A DNA stretch of 8,575 nt. It comes from Akkermansiaceae bacterium UBA985 (lineage in GTDB: Bacteria; Verrucomicrobiota; Verrucomicrobiia; Verrucomicrobiales; Akkermansiaceae). Where the stretch lies: NCBI GenBank assembly GCA_002292185.1, contig DBBL01000034.1, positions 1-8,575 on the forward strand, given 5' to 3'. The position numbers and the translations under genes are program-made. Of the stretch, positions 6,566-8,575 are shown piece after piece (the stretch's first letter is position 1; each line of letters opens with the position of its first letter). The notes under the pieces were generated by a model, which searched no databases, had not been told where the DNA came from, and saw only the letters and a list, made by a program, of their open reading frames with translations.

Positions 6566-6571
6566 TCTGAT
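6555..6571. terminator. Small palindrome over two overlapping stop codons
   Basis: ATCAGA (6555-6560) and TCTGAT (6566-6571) form a perfect 6-bp inverted repeat with a TTTAG loop. The loop contains the overlapping stops of the two convergent genes: TAG (6563-6565, plus) and TAA (6562-6564, minus). It could act as a compact bidirectional stop. With only two G-C pairs and no T-run, it is a poor intrinsic terminator. Confidence 0.3.
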
Positions 6572-7284
6572 GTGTCTGGCTTGTTGTTACCCTCCAGTAG
6601 TTCTGGGGGCAGTTCTCCACCATGGCGGATGTCTGCAGAGGTCGTTTCAAAGATGACGTCCTCGGCGATATTGGTGGCAAGGTTACCCACTCGATCCAGC
6701 CAGCGGCAGATTAATACTAGATCCAGATAATCACGGTAATGTCCTGTTTGGGTCTCGAGTTTTTCTGAGAAAAACCTGGAAGTTGTCTTGTGTGTTTTCT
6801 TGAGGGTTTTTTCATTCTCAACGACCGTTAGTGCCAGGTCGATGTCGCTGTCGGAATACGCGGTAATGGCATCGGCAAGCATGCCTGCCGCGACTTGGTA
6901 GAGCCCTTCGATCCTTGATACTTCCGGCACTTCGTCGTTTTTGAGCATCTTGCGGCTGCGTTTGGCAATGCTGACTGCCTGGTCGGAGATGCGCTCAAGA
7001 TTGGTAGCCGTTTTCATGGCGCCAATGACCATGCGTAAATCTGTAGCTACCGGTTGGAAACGAACGATGATTTGCAGGCCAAGGCTGTCGATTTGAATTT
7101 CCAGCTGATCCTCGTCTTCGTCATCGGCGATGGCCTGATTGCAGAGTTGTTTGTCTCGCTGAAGGAGACCGTTGATGGTGTTTTGCAGGTTGCGCTGGGC
7201 TCCTGCTGCCATGATGAGGGTGGTCTCCCTGAGCTCTTGGAGGGCTGTATTGAAATTACTGAGGATGTGATCGCCTGATTGCAT
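6562..7284 (-). CDS. phoU: PhoU, phosphate transport and Pho regulon regulator
   Basis: PhoU is a cytoplasmic all-helical protein of two three-helix bundles. It sits with the PstSCAB importer and the PhoR kinase and keeps the Pho response off when phosphate is plentiful. The 240-residue length is normal. The first bundle carries ATNLERISDQAV with the metal motif E97xxxD101. The second carries LDRVGNLATNIAEDVIF (196-212), where the matching motif reads D197xxxN201, so the last acidic ligand is replaced by asparagine. The middle has an acidic patch DDEDEDQLE (54-62). It follows pstB by 39 bp on the same strand, the standard end of a pst operon. Its stop codon overlaps that of the convergent GlmU-like gene. 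No Shine-Dalgarno is visible before ATG 7284. Any Pho box should lie upstream of the operon's first gene, beyond the right edge. Confidence 0.93.
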   Translation of the reverse strand: MQSGDHILSNFNTALQELRETTLIMAAGAQRNLQNTINGLLQRDKQLCNQAIADDEDEDQLEIQIDSLGLQIIVRFQPVATDLRMVIGAMKTATNLERISDQAVSIAKRSRKMLKNDEVPEVSRIEGLYQVAAGMLADAITAYSDSDIDLALTVVENEKTLKKTHKTTSRFFSEKLETQTGHYRDYLDLVLICRWLDRVGNLATNIAEDVIFETTSADIRHGGELPPELLEGNNKPDTSD

Positions 7285-7323
7285 GTCGATTGTTGGTTAA
7301 TGTTGAAATGAATTGGTATGGTT

Positions 7324-8247
7324 TTATCCGAAGCGGCCGGAGATGTAGTCTTCGGTTTGTTTAGCCGTGGGATTGGTAAAGATGTGAGTGGTAGATCCGT
7401 ATTCGATGAGCTCACCCAGATAGAAAAAAGCTGTACGGTCTGAGATGCGGCTGGCTTGCTGCATGGAGTGGGTGACGATGACGATGGTAAAGTCCTTGCG
7501 AAGCTCAAGCATAAGCTCCTCCACTTTCGCCGTGGCGATGGGGTCAAGGGCGGAGCAGGGTTCGTCCATGAGGATGACCTTAGGACGGACCGCGATGGTG
7601 CGCGCGATGCAGAGGCGCTGCTGCTGGCCTCCGGAAAGGCCGAGGGCACTATCCTTGAGGCGGTCCTTGACCTCGTCCCAGAGGGCGGCATTTTTCAGGC
7701 TACGTTCGACGGCTTCATCAAGCACACTTTTCTTTTTGATTCCCTGGATGCGGAGGCCATAGGCAACATTGTCGTAGATGCTTTTCGGGAACGGGTTGTA
7801 TTTCTGAAAGACCATGCCGACCTGCTTGCGAAGCTCGATGGCTGATACTTCTTTGGCGTGGATGTCTTGGCCCATGATCTTGATATTGCCACTTGTGATG
7901 CAGGAGGTTTCCACCAGATCATTCATGCGGTTGAGGCAGCGGATCAGGGTGGACTTACCGCACCCGGATGGCCCGATAAAGGCCGTGACTTGCTTTTCAG
8001 GAATATCCAGGGAGATATTGCGCAAGGTATTGGTTTTACCCTTATCGTAGGAAAAGGAGAGGTCCTCGATTTTGATCATCGTTTTACCCTCAAGAGCATT
8101 CTCGGTGATGCTCTTGGCGTGAAGGTGTTCGGTATGGGCCGGATCCTGACGCAGCGGGGCATCGGGGGCCTCCGTGGGTGCTGCAGTGAAGGCTTGGCCA
8201 GAGAGTGTGGCGGTAGGATCAATATTAGCTGAGTCTTGCTGGTTCAT
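7324..8247 (-). CDS. pstB: PstB, ATPase of the phosphate ABC importer
   Basis: PstB hydrolyses ATP at the inner face of the membrane to drive phosphate import through PstC-PstA. All ABC motifs are intact: Walker [10 protein letters not shown] (92-100), Q-loop Gln148 in [18 protein letters not shown], signature [13 protein letters not shown] (204-216), Walker B VILMDEP (224-230) with catalytic Glu229, and switch His260 in VTHSMQQA. The Q-loop and CLNRMNDL (104-111) are typical of PstB among ABC proteins. The ATG at 8247 gives 307 residues, with a 56-residue Ala/Pro/Thr-rich tail before the ABC core. Starting at Met57 (ATG 8079) gives 251 residues, the usual PstB length, and that ATG has a GAGGG 8 nt upstream, while ATG 8247 has no ribosome site. 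A perfect 9-bp hairpin lies beside this inner start. I list the longer form because the frame stays open and it spaces normally after pstA, but the inner start is a serious rival. Confidence 0.93.
   Translation of the reverse strand: MNQQDSANIDPTATLSGQAFTAAPTEAPDAPLRQDPAHTEHLHAKSITENALEGKTMIKIEDLSFSYDKGKTNTLRNISLDIPEKQVTAFIGPSGCGKSTLIRCLNRMNDLVETSCITSGNIKIMGQDIHAKEVSAIELRKQVGMVFQKYNPFPKSIYDNVAYGLRIQGIKKKSVLDEAVERSLKNAALWDEVKDRLKDSALGLSGGQQQRLCIARTIAVRPKVILMDEPCSALDPIATAKVEELMLELRKDFTIVIVTHSMQQASRISDRTAFFYLGELIEYGSTTHIFTNPTAKQTEDYISGRFG
8091..8116 (-). promoter_or_regulatory. 9-bp hairpin beside the inner pstB start
   Basis: CAAGAGCAT (8091-8099) and ATGCTCTTG (8108-8116) are exact reverse complements around an 8-nt loop. 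In the mRNA the stem ends directly at the GAGGG that precedes the ATG at 8079, so its base overlaps that ribosome site. It lies inside the N-terminal extension of pstB if translation starts at 8247. It could control translation from the inner start or act as an intercistronic mRNA structure. There is no T-run, so it is not a terminator. Confidence 0.55.
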
Positions 8248-8302
8248 AGAAAGTTATTAACAGGTCGTTAGGATTTTATGTGATTGTCCGTGCTGGGTAC
8301 AA

Positions 8303-8575
8303 TTACCATTTGATTTTGTTTCGCACACGTGCACGCAGCCAGATGGAGATGGCGGCGAAGGACATCACAATGAGCATAAATACAAGTACGGATCCATACT
8401 GCATGGGTTGGGTGTATTCAGATTGCGGGATGCGGCCGGCAACGGTGTAGATATGATAGGGGAGGGCTTGAGCGGAGCTCTGGAGGAAGTCGAGGAACTT
8501 GTCGAAGCCGGTTGAGTTGAGCCCCTCCCAGGGGAGTTCTGATTTTTCTGCCACGGCAGCAGTAAACATAATGGG
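8303..8575 (-). CDS. pstA: PstA, phosphate ABC importer permease (C-terminal end only)
   Basis: The 90 visible residues are the C-terminus of a phosphate ABC permease, which forms the membrane channel with PstC. The frame remains open to the right edge and begins PIMFTAAV, the PstA segment in the cytoplasmic-coupling half of the domain. It continues through a periplasmic-type loop with [17 protein letters not shown]. It ends in one last membrane helix ([21 protein letters not shown]) and a short basic tail, [11 protein letters not shown]. Position just before pstB (55 bp gap if pstB starts at 8247) and phoU supports the call. The rest of the gene, and presumably pstC and pstS, lie beyond the window. 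Confidence 0.88.
   Translation of the reverse strand, partial: PIMFTAAVAEKSELPWEGLNSTGFDKFLDFLQSSAQALPYHIYTVAGRIPQSEYTQPMQYGSVLVFMLIVMSFAAISIWLRARVRNKIKW

Noticed and set aside
7456..7845. 129-codon open frame on the plus strand inside pstB
   Set aside because: It is antisense to the Walker B, signature and Q-loop coding sequence of pstB, which explains the reading.
8248..8302. Pho box or separate promoter between pstA and pstB
   Set aside because: The 55-bp gap shows no repeated CTGTCAT-like units and no convincing -35/-10 pair. Control is expected upstream of pstS/pstC outside the window.

Overview
This window looks like ordinary chromosomal core sequence of a Gram-negative-type bacterium. 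The gene content (a DUF1844 protein, a single-chain double-domain M16 peptidase, a compact GlmU-like acyltransferase, a PstB with an N-terminal tail, few clear Shine-Dalgarno sites) fits a member of the Verrucomicrobiota/PVC group best. That placement is an inference from protein style and has not been tested by any search. I see no mobile element, CRISPR array, tRNA, rRNA or phage gene.

Layout, left to right. Positions 1-993 (+) hold the C-terminal part of an RhlE-type DEAD-box RNA helicase, cut by the window edge. It converges on a leftward pair: a small DUF1844 protein (1021-1287, -) lying 54 bp downstream of a large two-domain M16 zinc peptidase (1342-3852, -). The 446-bp gap at 3853-4298 is not empty. 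It carries a strong candidate 6S RNA gene (ssrS, about 3966-4140, +) with its own TATAAT box, a 10-bp closing helix and a T-run, followed by a structured leader for metX. metX (4299-5489, +) encodes homoserine O-acetyltransferase of methionine synthesis. A 128-bp T/G-rich gap with a 17-bp tandem repeat leads to a GlmU-like left-handed beta-helix protein (5618-6565, +) whose N-terminal nucleotidyltransferase region is much reduced.

The right end is a leftward phosphate-uptake operon in the order pstA (partial, 8303-8575), pstB (7324-8247), phoU (6562-7284). PstA and PstB are the permease and ATPase of the high-affinity phosphate importer, and PhoU is the peripheral regulator that links the importer to Pho signalling. 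The rest of the operon (pstC, pstS) should lie beyond the right edge. phoU and the GlmU-like gene converge with overlapping stop codons inside a small palindrome.

The observation most worth following is the 6S RNA and the 150-bp metX leader after it. That leader contains three 10-bp tandem repeats, a GAGGGGG Shine-Dalgarno in front of a five-codon mini-ORF, and a two-tier hairpin just before the metX start. I found no clearly new multi-gene system here.
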